Shown: piece by piece, positions 25,684 through 34,421 of the stretch
Layout: each line of letters opens with the position of its first letter
How positions within the stretch are numbered: the first letter of the stretch is position 1
DNA from: Parvibaculum sp049651025
Lineage (GTDB): Bacteria > Pseudomonadota > Alphaproteobacteria > Parvibaculales > Parvibaculaceae
Length of the DNA stretch: 64,000 bases
Reading direction: 5' to 3'
Assembly: GCF_049651025.1 (NCBI RefSeq)
Contig: NZ_JBASBH010000106.1
Span: forward strand, 62,001 to 126,000
Notes under the pieces: model-generated
Seen by the model: the letters and a program-made list of their open reading frames with translations, nothing else
What the model was told of the DNA's origin: nothing
Databases searched by the model: none
Translations under genes and position numbers: made by a program

Positions 25684-26055
25684 CTAGCGGCAGGTCAGAG
25701 TGCCGAGATAGGCGATGATGTCGCTGCGGTTCTGTGCCTTGGCGATGCCTGCGAAAGGCATGAAGTTTCCCGGTACGGTCTTGGCCGGATTGGTGAGAAA
25801 TCGGTCGAGGTTTTCCGGCGTCCAGACGAGCCCGCTTTTCTGCATGGCGGGTGAGTAATTGTAATCGGCCACGCTTGCGGCTTTGCGACCGACAAGATCG
25901 CAATGTTTGGAGCCGACGCTGTTTGCCTGCGGCATGTGGCAGGCGCGGCATTGGGAATAGAGCGTCTTGCCGTGTGCGGCATCGCCCGTTTCCAGCGCGG
26001 TTGCCGATGCAAGCGGCCAGAGCGCCGCTACGGCGATCAATGTGACGAGGCGCAT
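25684..26055 (-). CDS. Periplasmic class I cytochrome c
   Basis: 123 residues. A signal peptide is at 1-20 (cleavage ATA-LE). The haem site C36-R-A-C39-H40 and a C-terminal MPFAGI with the axial Met mark a small mono-haem c-type cytochrome, similar to mitochondrial cytochrome c or cytochrome c2. An extra Cys pair (C at HCD and the near-terminal TCR) may form a disulfide. It follows the ferritin-like gene with a 65-base gap. Likely carries electrons in the periplasm; its donor and acceptor are not known. Confidence 0.9.
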   Translation of the reverse strand: MRLVTLIAVAALWPLASATALETGDAAHGKTLYSQCRACHMPQANSVGSKHCDLVGRKAASVADYNYSPAMQKSGLVWTPENLDRFLTNPAKTVPGNFMPFAGIAKAQNRSDIIAYLGTLTCR

Positions 26056-26120
26056 ATTGGCTCCTGAAAAAGGACGGAGCCCGATTTCTCAGGCCCCGCC
26101 AGTTGCACAGCTCGGACGTG

Positions 26121-26714
26121 CTATTCCATGAAGGCGGAGGGCACCGGCACCTCGCCAAGCGCGGAGCGCAGAACGGCCCAATGCATCGCCTCGTCGCCGA
26201 GGATGCTTGCGGCCGCCTTCGCAAGATCGCGGTTCTCAAATTGCGGCACTGCGCCCAGATAGGCGCTGATCGCGCCCTTCTCCAGACCGGCGGCGAACTG
26301 CAGAACATCGGTCTGCGACTTCAGGGTTTCCGCGGGGAAGCCGTAATCCTTCAGCGCCTCGACGGGCTTGCCGCCAAGCTTGCCGACAGTCTCGCGCAGC
26401 ACATCGGCATGGCTCTTGTGATGGCCCTGGAAGGTGAGGGCGAGTTTCTTCACGTCAGGCTTCAGCAGGCCGCTTTCGGCGCCGAGCTGATAGGCGGCGA
26501 TTGCCTGAAGCTCCGCACCGAGAGCGGTGTTGAGAATGCCGATATCGGTCGCGCTTGCGGCATAGGCCGATGTTGCGCGAACGAGCGTGCCGCCGCCTGC
26601 GAGCAGGGCAACCGCTGCAGCCGACAGCGTTGCGCCGCCGCCCGCGACGAGGACGTTGCGCCGGCTCATCTTCAGCTCCGGATGGGTATGATTGTCTCTA
26701 TCGGGATTTGTCAT
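26121..26714 (-). CDS. Exported ferritin-like domain protein
   Basis: 197 residues. The N-terminus has a twin-Arg (S17-R18-R19-N-V-L) before a long hydrophobic stretch and a YAASA cleavage region, so export by Tat is likely. The rest is a four-helix ferritin-like domain (NTALGAELQAIAAYQLG; HHKSHADVLRE; GLEKGAISAYLGAV; DEAMHWAVLR) with Glu and His in iron-ligand-like places. AGGAG six bases before ATG 26714 fixes the start. Between an ECF sigma gene and a cytochrome c gene on the same strand; perhaps stress or metal linked. Confidence 0.83.
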   Translation of the reverse strand: MTNPDRDNHTHPELKMSRRNVLVAGGGATLSAAAVALLAGGGTLVRATSAYAASATDIGILNTALGAELQAIAAYQLGAESGLLKPDVKKLALTFQGHHKSHADVLRETVGKLGGKPVEALKDYGFPAETLKSQTDVLQFAAGLEKGAISAYLGAVPQFENRDLAKAAASILGDEAMHWAVLRSALGEVPVPSAFME

Positions 26715-26819
26715 TTTTCTCTCCTTGGTGAATTGGCCAAGCGGCATCGTTCGAAGGAGCGATGCTCTTCGGTTCGTTTCTCGATCGATCGGGTGTGGCC
26801 GCTTTTTTGAACCTGCGGC

Positions 26820-27551
26820 CTAGTCGGGCGGCAATTGCGGCAGACGGCCGCTTGCCGTTTGCAGGCGACTCAAAACATTCGCAACAATGCGATCGCAACG
26901 TGCGCCGTCGAAGCCGAAGGCGTCGGGAAGCGCCGCATCCAAAGCGTCTTTCAGTTCTTCGCGCAGAAGTTTGTTCGCCCGGTGAAGACGCGTCTTCACC
27001 GTGTCGGCGGGAATGTCGAGGACGCGCGCCGTTTCTTCCACGGAGAGTTCCTCAATCGAACGCAGGACAAACACGATGCGGAAATTTTCCGGCAGGCCAT
27101 CGACGGCGCGCTCGATCAAGGCGCGGGCTTCGCTGCGCCGCTTTTCGGCATCGGGGGTCGGGAAAGGCGGGTTGGCGCCCGGCGCGCTTTCGCGCTCGTT
27201 TGCCTCATCGAAATTCTGGGGAACCGGCGGGCCGCGGCGGCGCAGCCGGTCGAGCGCTTCATTGGCGGCGATGCGGGCGAGCCAGCTTCCCAGCCGCGCG
27301 GGGTCCTGCAGCCGTTCCAGATGGGTGAAGGCGCGCAGCCAGCTTTCCTGCACGGCGTCTTCGGCTTCCGTTTCATTGCGCAGGATGGAGCGCGCGACGC
27401 GGAAAAGGCGCTGATTGTAGCGGCGCATGATGAGCTCGAATGCCCGCTTGTCGCCATGCCGCAAGGCGGCGACAAGCGAGGCATCGTCGAGGTCCACCAA
27501 AGACGGGCTCGGAAGGGGGGATTTTTGCTCTTCCAGGTTCATTGCCGTCAT
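26820..27551 (-). CDS. ECF-type RNA polymerase sigma factor
   Basis: 243 residues. Sigma region 2 (RAFELIMRRYNQRLFRVARSIL, AEDAVQESWLRAF) and region 4 (LSVEETARVLDIPADTVKTRLHRA) are both clear. A Pro- and Glu-rich linker separates them, and a C-terminal extension of about 40 residues ends in Arg/Cys-containing helices. Two ATGs (27551 and 27542) are possible; the first is used. No anti-sigma factor lies next to it, which is unusual for ECF factors; the downstream genes are an exported ferritin-like protein and a cytochrome c and may be its targets. Confidence 0.9.
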   Translation of the reverse strand: MTAMNLEEQKSPLPSPSLVDLDDASLVAALRHGDKRAFELIMRRYNQRLFRVARSILRNETEAEDAVQESWLRAFTHLERLQDPARLGSWLARIAANEALDRLRRRGPPVPQNFDEANERESAPGANPPFPTPDAEKRRSEARALIERAVDGLPENFRIVFVLRSIEELSVEETARVLDIPADTVKTRLHRANKLLREELKDALDAALPDAFGFDGARCDRIVANVLSRLQTASGRLPQLPPD

Positions 27552-27627
27552 CCTCGCGCTTCCTGAAGGGGTTGCATATGAGAGACGAGATGGAAGCGCA
27601 AAAGGTTCCCGCAGCCCGAAACAAAGG

Positions 27628-28602
27628 CTAGAGGCGGCCTTTTGCCTTGGCGATGGCCGCCATCTGGCCGAAAAGGGTGGCGGCGTCATTGGGGGTGTTT
27701 TCGCCCGAAAACTCCTTGTAGAGCGTCGTGACGTTGACGACGATGCGCTCCCCGTCGCCCCAGCTGTCGTAGTCGGACATGTCTATGTCCTGCGTCGCCT
27801 CGAAGGCCGAAAGCCCGGCATCGTAGCGTTTTCTGGCCTCGTCGCGCGTATAGGCGAGATAGTCGCGGACCGCGCGCACGCCTTTTTTGTCGGTGATCGG
27901 CCCGTGGCCCGGCACGACCGTTTCGACATCCATGGCGATGATGCGCTCGCATGCCTCGATCCAGTTTGCGACCGGGCCTTCCCACATGATTGGGTGGCCT
28001 TCGATGAAAAGTATGTCGCCGGTGAAAACGACCTTGTCGGCTGGCACATAGACCAGCGCGTCGCCCGGCGTATGAGCCGGGCCGACATGCATGATCTTCA
28101 CGGTCTTGTCCCCGACCTGCCGGGTGATTTCGGTCTCGAATGTCGTTGTCGGCAGGGTTTGCGTCACGCCCTTGAAGTCGAAGGCGCCGAAACATTTGGT
28201 GATGAAGCGGCCGAGATCGCCCAGTTGCGGGGCCATGTCGAGGAAGCCCGCGAGAAGCTGCGGCGGCTCATGCGTCATGGCTTCGGCGGCGAGCTTGTGC
28301 GCGATGATTTCCGCGCCCGCGCAGCATTCATTGCCGTTGCAGTGATCGCCATTGTGATGCGTGTTGACGACGGTGCCGATGGTTGCCGCCGCTTTCGGCT
28401 CGGCCTTCTTCATCGCGGCGAGCATTTCGCGCGTCAGCGGCACGTCGAAGAGCGTATCGACGAGAAGCGACTCGCCCCGATCAACGATCAGCCCCGCATT
28501 GGACCAGCCCCAGCCGCCATCCGGCTGCAACCAGGCATAGCCGCCATTTCCGAGGTCGTGCAGGCCCTTGGTATATTGATAGCGGCTCAGACCGAGGCTC
28601 AT
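27628..28602 (-). CDS. MBL-fold metallohydrolase, variant metal motif
   Basis: 324 residues. Metallo-beta-lactamase fold with motif H82-H83-N84-G85-D86-H87 where the usual pattern is HxHxDH, so the second metal His is Asn; further His and Asp are in VGPAHTPGD, TGDILF and VPGHGPI. The variant is known in a subgroup with NTHxNGDHxxGN. The substrate is unknown. The gene follows an SDR and two CMD-family genes on the same strand and is 76 bases from the sigma factor. Probably cytoplasmic; no signal peptide. Confidence 0.87.
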   Translation of the reverse strand: MSLGLSRYQYTKGLHDLGNGGYAWLQPDGGWGWSNAGLIVDRGESLLVDTLFDVPLTREMLAAMKKAEPKAAATIGTVVNTHHNGDHCNGNECCAGAEIIAHKLAAEAMTHEPPQLLAGFLDMAPQLGDLGRFITKCFGAFDFKGVTQTLPTTTFETEITRQVGDKTVKIMHVGPAHTPGDALVYVPADKVVFTGDILFIEGHPIMWEGPVANWIEACERIIAMDVETVVPGHGPITDKKGVRAVRDYLAYTRDEARKRYDAGLSAFEATQDIDMSDYDSWGDGERIVVNVTTLYKEFSGENTPNDAATLFGQMAAIAKAKGRL

Positions 28603-28618
28603 CTTGTTCTCCGTCGCG

Positions 28619-29470
28619 TTATGAAATTCCCGTCATGCCGCTGTCCACGGCCAGAATTTGCGCGTTCACGTAAACGGCTTCGTCCGACATGAAGAAGAGC
28701 GCCGCATAGGCGATTTCCCATCCCGTGGCTTGCCGTCCGAAAGGCGTCGGCGAGCGTCCGCGCGAGGGGCGGCCTTGCGTGGCCAGGCGCCCGAGCGGCG
28801 TATCGACAAGGCCCGGAGCGATGATATTGGCGCGAATGCCGCGCCGTGCGCCTTCAAGCGCGACATGGCGCATGAGCCCGCCCAGCGCCGCTTTCGATGC
28901 GTCATAGGAGGGGAGGCGCGAGCCGGCGACGAGACCGGCGATCGACGAGATGAAGATGATCGACGATCCCTCGGCGAGTTTCGGCAGGGCTTCCTTGCAG
29001 GCGAGCATCGGCCCGCGCAGATTGACGGCGAGCGCCTTGTCCCAGTCGTCGGCATTTGCACCCGCAAGTCCGAGCGCGCCGACGCCGATGCCGACATTGA
29101 GCACCATGCCGTCGAGGCCGCCCAGCGCTTTTTCGGCTTCCGCGATCATGCGCGTGATGTCGTCGGGTTTTGCCATGTCGGCGGTGATGACGCTGGCCTT
29201 GCCGCCTTCCCTGGCGATGGTGGCGGTGGTTTCTTCCGCCGACGCCTTGTTGATATCGGCGACAGCGACGGACGCGCCTTCGCGCGCAAAGAGCACCGAC
29301 ATGGCGCGGCCATTGCCGATGGGGTCGGTCGCCGCATCGACGACGCGCTGGCCGCCACCGACGATCAGGATCTTGCGGCCTTTCAATCGGCCGCGTCCCG
29401 GCGCCTCGCCGCGCGACTCAGCCGAGAGCGGCCTTACATAGCGTTCCCTGGGCGTTTCTTCGTCAGCCAT
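28619..29470 (-). CDS. SDR family oxidoreductase, variant
   Basis: 283 residues. The glycine-rich loop has an insertion (GGGQRVVDAATDPIGNGRA), the NNAG motif is replaced by LNVG, while the catalytic Ser and Y-x-x-x-K (SYDASKAAL) are intact. Asp in AVADIN suggests NAD(H). The N-terminal ~28 residues are an extra polar tail. It overlaps the upstream CMD gene by eight bases and is 16 bases from the MBL gene, so it is inside an operon with them. Likely acts in the same catabolic route; substrate unknown. Confidence 0.9.
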   Translation of the reverse strand: MADEETPRERYVRPLSAESRGEAPGRGRLKGRKILIVGGGQRVVDAATDPIGNGRAMSVLFAREGASVAVADINKASAEETTATIAREGGKASVITADMAKPDDITRMIAEAEKALGGLDGMVLNVGIGVGALGLAGANADDWDKALAVNLRGPMLACKEALPKLAEGSSIIFISSIAGLVAGSRLPSYDASKAALGGLMRHVALEGARRGIRANIIAPGLVDTPLGRLATQGRPSRGRSPTPFGRQATGWEIAYAALFFMSDEAVYVNAQILAVDSGMTGIS

Positions 29471-30026
29471 TGCTCATGCTCCGCTTGATTTCTTCAAGGC
29501 CGCTTCCGGCGATGTCCGTTTCCTCGATCTCGATCTCAAGCGTTTCGAGATAACGGCAGACGAGCAGGTAGACGCCGATCACGATGACAAGCTCCTGAAC
29601 GCCTGTATCCCCCAGATGTTGCCGCGCCACATCGAAGAGCGCCTTGCCCGCCTTCACATTTGCGACGAGATCGTCGGCAAGGGCGAGCGCCGCATTTTCG
29701 GCAGCCGTGAATGCGGGCGATGGCAGATCGCCGCTTGTCGCCTCGATGCGCGCTTGCGAAAGCCCCAGCACGCGCGACACGCGGATATGCTGGTGCAGCT
29801 CATAAGCCGAGCCGCAAAGATGGCCGACACGCAGGATGACAAGCTCGCGCAGCTCCGCATCGAGAACACCCTCATTCAGATAGGCGTTGATGAGCGACAT
29901 GAAGGGCGCGAAGGAGGGGCCGCTGCCCGCCAGCATCTTGAAGATGTTGAGCGCGGGCAGCGTTTCCAGAAGTTTCCGGTTCGCCTCCGGCAATGTCGCC
30001 GGATCGGGATAGGGCAGGCGTGCCAT
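29463..30026 (-). CDS. Carboxymuconolactone decarboxylase family protein
   Basis: 187 residues, all-helical CMD/AhpD-like fold. The signature ELVILRVGHLCGSAYELHQH carries the Y-E-x-x-Q-H motif and only one Cys, not the CxxC of AhpD peroxidase. It is a close relative of the adjacent gene at 30029 (both start MAR-PY-DP), so the pair is a duplication. Family members decarboxylate lactones or act as weak peroxidases. Two bases separate the pair. Confidence 0.87.
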   Translation of the reverse strand: MARLPYPDPATLPEANRKLLETLPALNIFKMLAGSGPSFAPFMSLINAYLNEGVLDAELRELVILRVGHLCGSAYELHQHIRVSRVLGLSQARIEATSGDLPSPAFTAAENAALALADDLVANVKAGKALFDVARQHLGDTGVQELVIVIGVYLLVCRYLETLEIEIEETDIAGSGLEEIKRSMSNG

Positions 30027-30028
30027 GC

Positions 30029-30580
30029 TCAGGCCTTCATGCCGGGCAATTTGACGCTCGGCTCCTTGCCTTTTTCCTCGATATCGACGTCGAAGGTTTC
30101 GAGGAAATAGCAGGCTGTCGTGTAGAAGCCGATGGTGATGACCAGTTCCTGCATCTCCTTGTAGGAGAGCTTCTCGAGCAGCGGATTGAAGGTGGCGTCC
30201 GACGCACGGGTGTTTGCCACCACATCGTCGGTGAAGCGCATCACGAGGCGTTCCAGCTCGTTGAAGGCCTTGGCGTCCGGGCCTTCATGGATCGCCTTGA
30301 TCGTTTCTTCGGGCATGCCGAGCTGGCGCGAAATGCGCTCATGCTGGTGTACCTCGTATTTTGCCTTTTTCAGCACGCCGACGCGGACGATGGCGATTTC
30401 GCGCAGGATCGGGTCGAGCTTGGCATGCATCAGGATCGCATTGCCGAACTTCGTAAAGCTGTCCAGCATGTCGCCGGAATGGCCCATCATCTTGAAGATA
30501 TTGAGCGGCGGAAGTTTCTTGTAGGCTTCCTTGGCGCGGCCTTCGGCCTTTGCCGGATCGAAATACGGTATGCGGGCCAT
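30029..30580 (-). CDS. Carboxymuconolactone decarboxylase family protein, paralogue
   Basis: 183 residues, same fold as the preceding gene; the motif is REIAIVRVGVLKKAKYEVHQH, which lacks any Cys at the active-site position. That rules out thiol peroxidase chemistry and leaves the Tyr-Glu-His triad. It is the first gene of a four-gene operon: two CMD proteins, SDR and MBL hydrolase. The divergent acyl-CoA ligase begins 184 bases away. Confidence 0.87.
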   Translation of the reverse strand: MARIPYFDPAKAEGRAKEAYKKLPPLNIFKMMGHSGDMLDSFTKFGNAILMHAKLDPILREIAIVRVGVLKKAKYEVHQHERISRQLGMPEETIKAIHEGPDAKAFNELERLVMRFTDDVVANTRASDATFNPLLEKLSYKEMQELVITIGFYTTACYFLETFDVDIEEKGKEPSVKLPGMKA

Positions 30581-30763
30581 GCTGGTCCTCCCTGTGGATT
30601 GCCGTAGCGTTTTTCTTGTTGCGATCAGTCTAGCGGCGGCGGGCCGCCCGTCCAGCCCGGCGAGCGCTTGCTCCGGGCCAATTCGACGCTAAACTCCGGT
30701 CCAGAAACAGGACGGTCAACGTTCGTCAGTTGCACAAGCGATACTCCCGGGGGAGGAAGACCG

Positions 30764-32332
30764 ATGTTCGATCGCGAGCACATCAATTCCGTTGCCGATA
30801 TCACGCGCCGTCAGGCTCGCATGCAGCCGGACGCCGTCGCTCAGGTTTTCGAGGGGCGGGTGACGACCTATGGCCAGCTCGACGAGCGGTCGAACCGGGT
30901 GGCGCAGGGCTTCATCGCCGAAGGATGCAAGCCGGATGCGCGCATCGGCTTCATCGGCAAGAACTCGGACCGCTATTTCGAAATGCTGCATGGCGCCTTC
31001 AAGGCCAAGACGGTCGTGGTCGGCGTCAACTGGCGTCTTGCACCGCCCGAGATCGCCTATGTGTTGAATGACGCAAAGGCCGAGATGATTTTTGTCGGCG
31101 CGGAGTTTTATGACGTCGTGGCGCAGGTCGTTGGCGAGTGTCCCACAGTGCGGCGCGTCATTGCGCTGGATGGCGGACACGAGACATGGACATCGTTCGA
31201 CGACTGGCGCGACAGTTTCCCGGCCACCGATCCGCATTTCCCTGACACGATGGATGACGATGTCATCCAGCTCTATACGAGCGGAACGACCGGCCATCCC
31301 AAGGGCGTTCAGCTCACCAACCGGAACTACATGGCGATCCTCGAAGAGGGGCAGCTTTCGGGTTGGGCCAAGTGGAACAGCGACGAGGTGGTGCTGGTCT
31401 GCATGCCGCTTTTCCATGTGGCAGGCGTCAATATCGGTATCATCGGCCATGCGCAGGGCACGAAGAACATCATCCTCAAGGATGTCGATCCGCAGGTGAT
31501 CCTGAGGCTCATCGAGCAGAAAAAGATCAACATCGCCTTCATGGTGCCGGCGGTGATCCTGTTCCTGCTGCAGCAGCCCAATATCAACACGACGGACGTG
31601 TCCTCCATCCGCCAGATTCTCTATGGCGCATCGCCCATTGCCGAAGACGTTCTGAAGCAGGCGCAGGCGCGCTTCGGCTGCGAATTCGTGCAGCTCTACG
31701 GGCTGACCGAGACCACGGGCGGCGCGACGCATCTTCCTCCGCATGCGCATGATGTGGCGCTGGGCAAGCTGCGCTCCTGCGGCGTTCCCAATCCGCAGAC
31801 AATGATCCGCATCGTCGATGAAAACGGCAAGGACGTGCCGCAAGGCGGCGTCGGCGAAATTCTCATCAAGGGCGGCTCGGTGATGAAGAGCTACTGGAAC
31901 AAGCCGCAGGCGACGACGGAGTCGATCAAGGACGGCTGGTTCCATTCGGGCGATGCCGGTTATTTCGACGCCGACGGCTATCTCTATATTCACGACCGCG
32001 TGAAGGACATGATCGTGTCGGGCGGCGAAAACGTCTATCCCGCCGAAGTCGAGAACGCGCTGTTCGGCCATCCGGCGATTGCCGATGTCGCGGTCATCGG
32101 CGTGCCCGACGAGCGCTGGGGCGAGGCGGTGAAAGCCTGCGTCGTGCTGAAGCCCGGCATGACGGCGGAACCTGCCGACATCATCGCCTTTGCAAAGACG
32201 CGCATTGCAGGCTTCAAGGTGCCGAAGTCGATCGACTTCGTTGCCGCCTTGCCGCGCAATCCGTCTGGAAAAATTCTGCGTCGCGAATTGCGCTCTCCCT
32301 ACTGGGAAGGCCGCGCGCGCATGGTGAACTGA
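30764..32332 (+). CDS. Fatty-acid/aryl acyl-CoA synthetase
   Basis: 522 residues, ANL ligase. P-loop LYTSGTTGHPKGV, QLYGLTETTGGAT, DRVKDMIVSGGENVYP and a C-terminal PRNPSGKILRRELR with the catalytic Lys are complete. The length and motifs match medium/long-chain or broad-specificity members. GGGGGAGGAAG just before ATG 30764 is a strong ribosome site. It is followed 95 bases later by another ligase on the same strand, with no terminator seen. Likely activates carboxylic acids for beta-oxidation. Confidence 0.92.
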   Translation: MFDREHINSVADITRRQARMQPDAVAQVFEGRVTTYGQLDERSNRVAQGFIAEGCKPDARIGFIGKNSDRYFEMLHGAFKAKTVVVGVNWRLAPPEIAYVLNDAKAEMIFVGAEFYDVVAQVVGECPTVRRVIALDGGHETWTSFDDWRDSFPATDPHFPDTMDDDVIQLYTSGTTGHPKGVQLTNRNYMAILEEGQLSGWAKWNSDEVVLVCMPLFHVAGVNIGIIGHAQGTKNIILKDVDPQVILRLIEQKKINIAFMVPAVILFLLQQPNINTTDVSSIRQILYGASPIAEDVLKQAQARFGCEFVQLYGLTETTGGATHLPPHAHDVALGKLRSCGVPNPQTMIRIVDENGKDVPQGGVGEILIKGGSVMKSYWNKPQATTESIKDGWFHSGDAGYFDADGYLYIHDRVKDMIVSGGENVYPAEVENALFGHPAIADVAVIGVPDERWGEAVKACVVLKPGMTAEPADIIAFAKTRIAGFKVPKSIDFVAALPRNPSGKILRRELRSPYWEGRARMVN

Positions 32333-32427
32333 GGTTCACCTTCTTTTGAATACCTCATCTTTCGGGGCGGGCCGCAGCGTCGCGCTCCGAGGGATGTCAG
32401 CATTGAAAAGCCCCGGAGAAGACTGCC

Positions 32428-34290
32428 ATGAACCTGACCGTTGACAAGACATTGCCGCCGTTCAAGCCGCTGAAACAGAAGCCGCCCAAGATCACGGTGA
32501 CGCGCAAGGATGACGGCACGGTCTATATCGCGTCAGACCATCCGCTCGGCGAATTGAAGCGCTCGACGGTTCATCTTCTCGAGGAGAAAGCGGCGCTGCA
32601 TCCTGAGCGCAATTTCATCGGCGAGCGCGATGCATCGGGCGCCTGGAACTACATCACCTATGGCGAGGCCAATCGCGCGGCGAGCGCCGTCGCCAGCGCG
32701 CTTCTTGCGCGCGGGCTCAATCAGGACACGCCGCTCGTCATCCTGTCGGGCAATTCGATCCCGCATGCGGTGATGACGCTTGGTGCGCTGAAGGCGGGCG
32801 TCCCCGTCGCGCCGGTCAGCGTTCCCTATTCGCTGATGAGTTCCGACTATTCGAAGCTGCGCCACGTCATCGCGTTGACGCAGCCCAAGATGATCTTTGT
32901 CGACAAGGCGGCGGTCTTTGCCAAAGCCATTCAGGCGCTCGACCTGAAGGGCGTCGAGGTTGTCGCCGTTGAAGGCGAAGTGCCCGGCATTCCGACGCTT
33001 GCCTATGCCGATCTGATCCAGACGCCGATCAGCGCCGATGTCGCTCGCGTCATGGACGAGATCACGCATGACACGGTCGCAAAATATCTCTTCACCTCCG
33101 GCTCGACCGGCATGCCGAAAGGCGTGCTGCAGACGCATCGCATGATCATGGCGGTCGTTGCGGCGCAGCAGGCGCTCCGCACCGAAGAGTCCGATCCCGA
33201 CGACGTTCCCGAAAGCCTCGAATGGATGCCGTGGAACCACATCTCCGCGGGCAATATCGGCTTCAACGGCAATCTCAATGCAGGCGGTACCATTCATCTC
33301 GACAATGGCAAGCCGATTCCGGCGCTGTTCGGCGAGACGATCCGGAACCTGCGCGAAATTTCCCCGCGCGTTTTCGGTTCCGCGCCTGTCGCTTTCGCGA
33401 TGCTGGCCGATGCGATGGAAAAGGACGTCGAGCTTCGCGGCAGCTTCTTCCGCAAGCTTGAAATGATGGGCTATGGCGGCGCGACGCTTTCGAGCGATCT
33501 ATATGATCGCATGCAGGCGCTTGCCATTGCCGAGACGGGTCATCGCATTCCGCTGACGACCATGTATGGCGCGACCGAGACGCAGGGCGTGACCGTGGTT
33601 CACTGGATCACCGAGCGCGTCGGCCTTATCGGCCTGCCGCTTCCCGGCATCACGCTGAAGCTTGTTCCCAACGGCACCAAGCTTGAAGTGCGCGTCAAGG
33701 GTCCGACCGTGACGCCCGGCTATCTCAACGATCCGAAGAAGACGCAGGAAGCCTTCGACGAAGAGGGCTATTACTCGCTGGGCGACGCCGCGCGTTTCCT
33801 CGACCCCGATCGTCCCGAAGAGGGCCTCGTCTTCGATGGTCGCGTCACGGAAGACTTCAAGCTGTCGTCGGGTACATGGGTTTCGACCGGCACGCTGCGC
33901 GCCGATGTCGTTGCCGCTTGCTCGCCGCTCCTGCAGGACGCAGTCGTTTGCGGCCTCGACAAGCCCTACATCGCGCTTCTTGCCTGGCCGAATATCGCGG
34001 CTGCGCGACAGATCGCCGGTCTGGCCGACGACGCGACAGCGGACGAGATCGTCGCGCATCCCAAGGTCGTCGAATTCGTCAAGGATCGCCTCACGCGCCA
34101 TAACAAGGCGGGCGGCGGATCGTCGTCGCGGATCGGGCGCATCATTCTGATGACCGAGCCGCCCTCCATCGACGGCCACGAGATGACCGACAAGGGCTAT
34201 GTCAACCAGCGTGCGACGATGGAGCGCCGCGCTCACCTCGTCGAACGGCTCTATGAAGAAAATCCGCCTGCGGATGTGATCGTGGTTTGA
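32428..34290 (+). CDS. Feruloyl-CoA synthetase-like acyl-CoA ligase
   Basis: 620 residues. ANL ligase of the feruloyl-CoA synthetase group: P-loop KYLFTSGSTGMPKGV, MYGATETQG and a C-terminal EMTDKGYVNQRA in place of the usual PxGK motif, with the Lys present. The group activates hydroxycinnamic or related aromatic acids, but enoyl-CoA hydratase/aldolase (ech) and vanillin dehydrogenase are not adjacent, so the true acid is unknown. The N-terminal ~40 residues are an extra Pro/Lys-rich segment. It is tandem with the ligase before it. Confidence 0.87.
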   Translation: MNLTVDKTLPPFKPLKQKPPKITVTRKDDGTVYIASDHPLGELKRSTVHLLEEKAALHPERNFIGERDASGAWNYITYGEANRAASAVASALLARGLNQDTPLVILSGNSIPHAVMTLGALKAGVPVAPVSVPYSLMSSDYSKLRHVIALTQPKMIFVDKAAVFAKAIQALDLKGVEVVAVEGEVPGIPTLAYADLIQTPISADVARVMDEITHDTVAKYLFTSGSTGMPKGVLQTHRMIMAVVAAQQALRTEESDPDDVPESLEWMPWNHISAGNIGFNGNLNAGGTIHLDNGKPIPALFGETIRNLREISPRVFGSAPVAFAMLADAMEKDVELRGSFFRKLEMMGYGGATLSSDLYDRMQALAIAETGHRIPLTTMYGATETQGVTVVHWITERVGLIGLPLPGITLKLVPNGTKLEVRVKGPTVTPGYLNDPKKTQEAFDEEGYYSLGDAARFLDPDRPEEGLVFDGRVTEDFKLSSGTWVSTGTLRADVVAACSPLLQDAVVCGLDKPYIALLAWPNIAAARQIAGLADDATADEIVAHPKVVEFVKDRLTRHNKAGGGSSSRIGRIILMTEPPSIDGHEMTDKGYVNQRATMERRAHLVERLYEENPPADVIVV

Positions 34291-34311
34291 CGCATCAGCC
34301 CCAGTTGCAAT

Positions 34312-34400
34312 TGTCATCCCGGGACTTGTTCCCGGGATCCATGCAGCCTTGCGACGGTTCGAGTTTCAGATGGGTCCCGGGAACAAGTCCCGGGACGACG
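34312..34400. repeat. Intergenic palindromic repeat pair (CCCGGG-rich)
   Basis: Two arms of about 28 bases (34313-34340 and 34372-34399) are inverted copies with two mismatches. Each begins or ends with GTCATCCCGGGAC-like sequence and is itself partly palindromic around TCCCGGG. A diverged single copy lies at 57931-57963. This is the look of a dispersed alphaproteobacterial intergenic repeat. It could also act as a strong terminator for the ligase gene. Confidence 0.8.
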
Positions 34401-34421
34401 CATTAAGTGCCGAGGATTCCC

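Noticed and set aside
24033..25718. 561-codon plus-strand frame opposite the two GST genes
   Set aside because: It spans two real GST genes and their gap; no recognisable domain.
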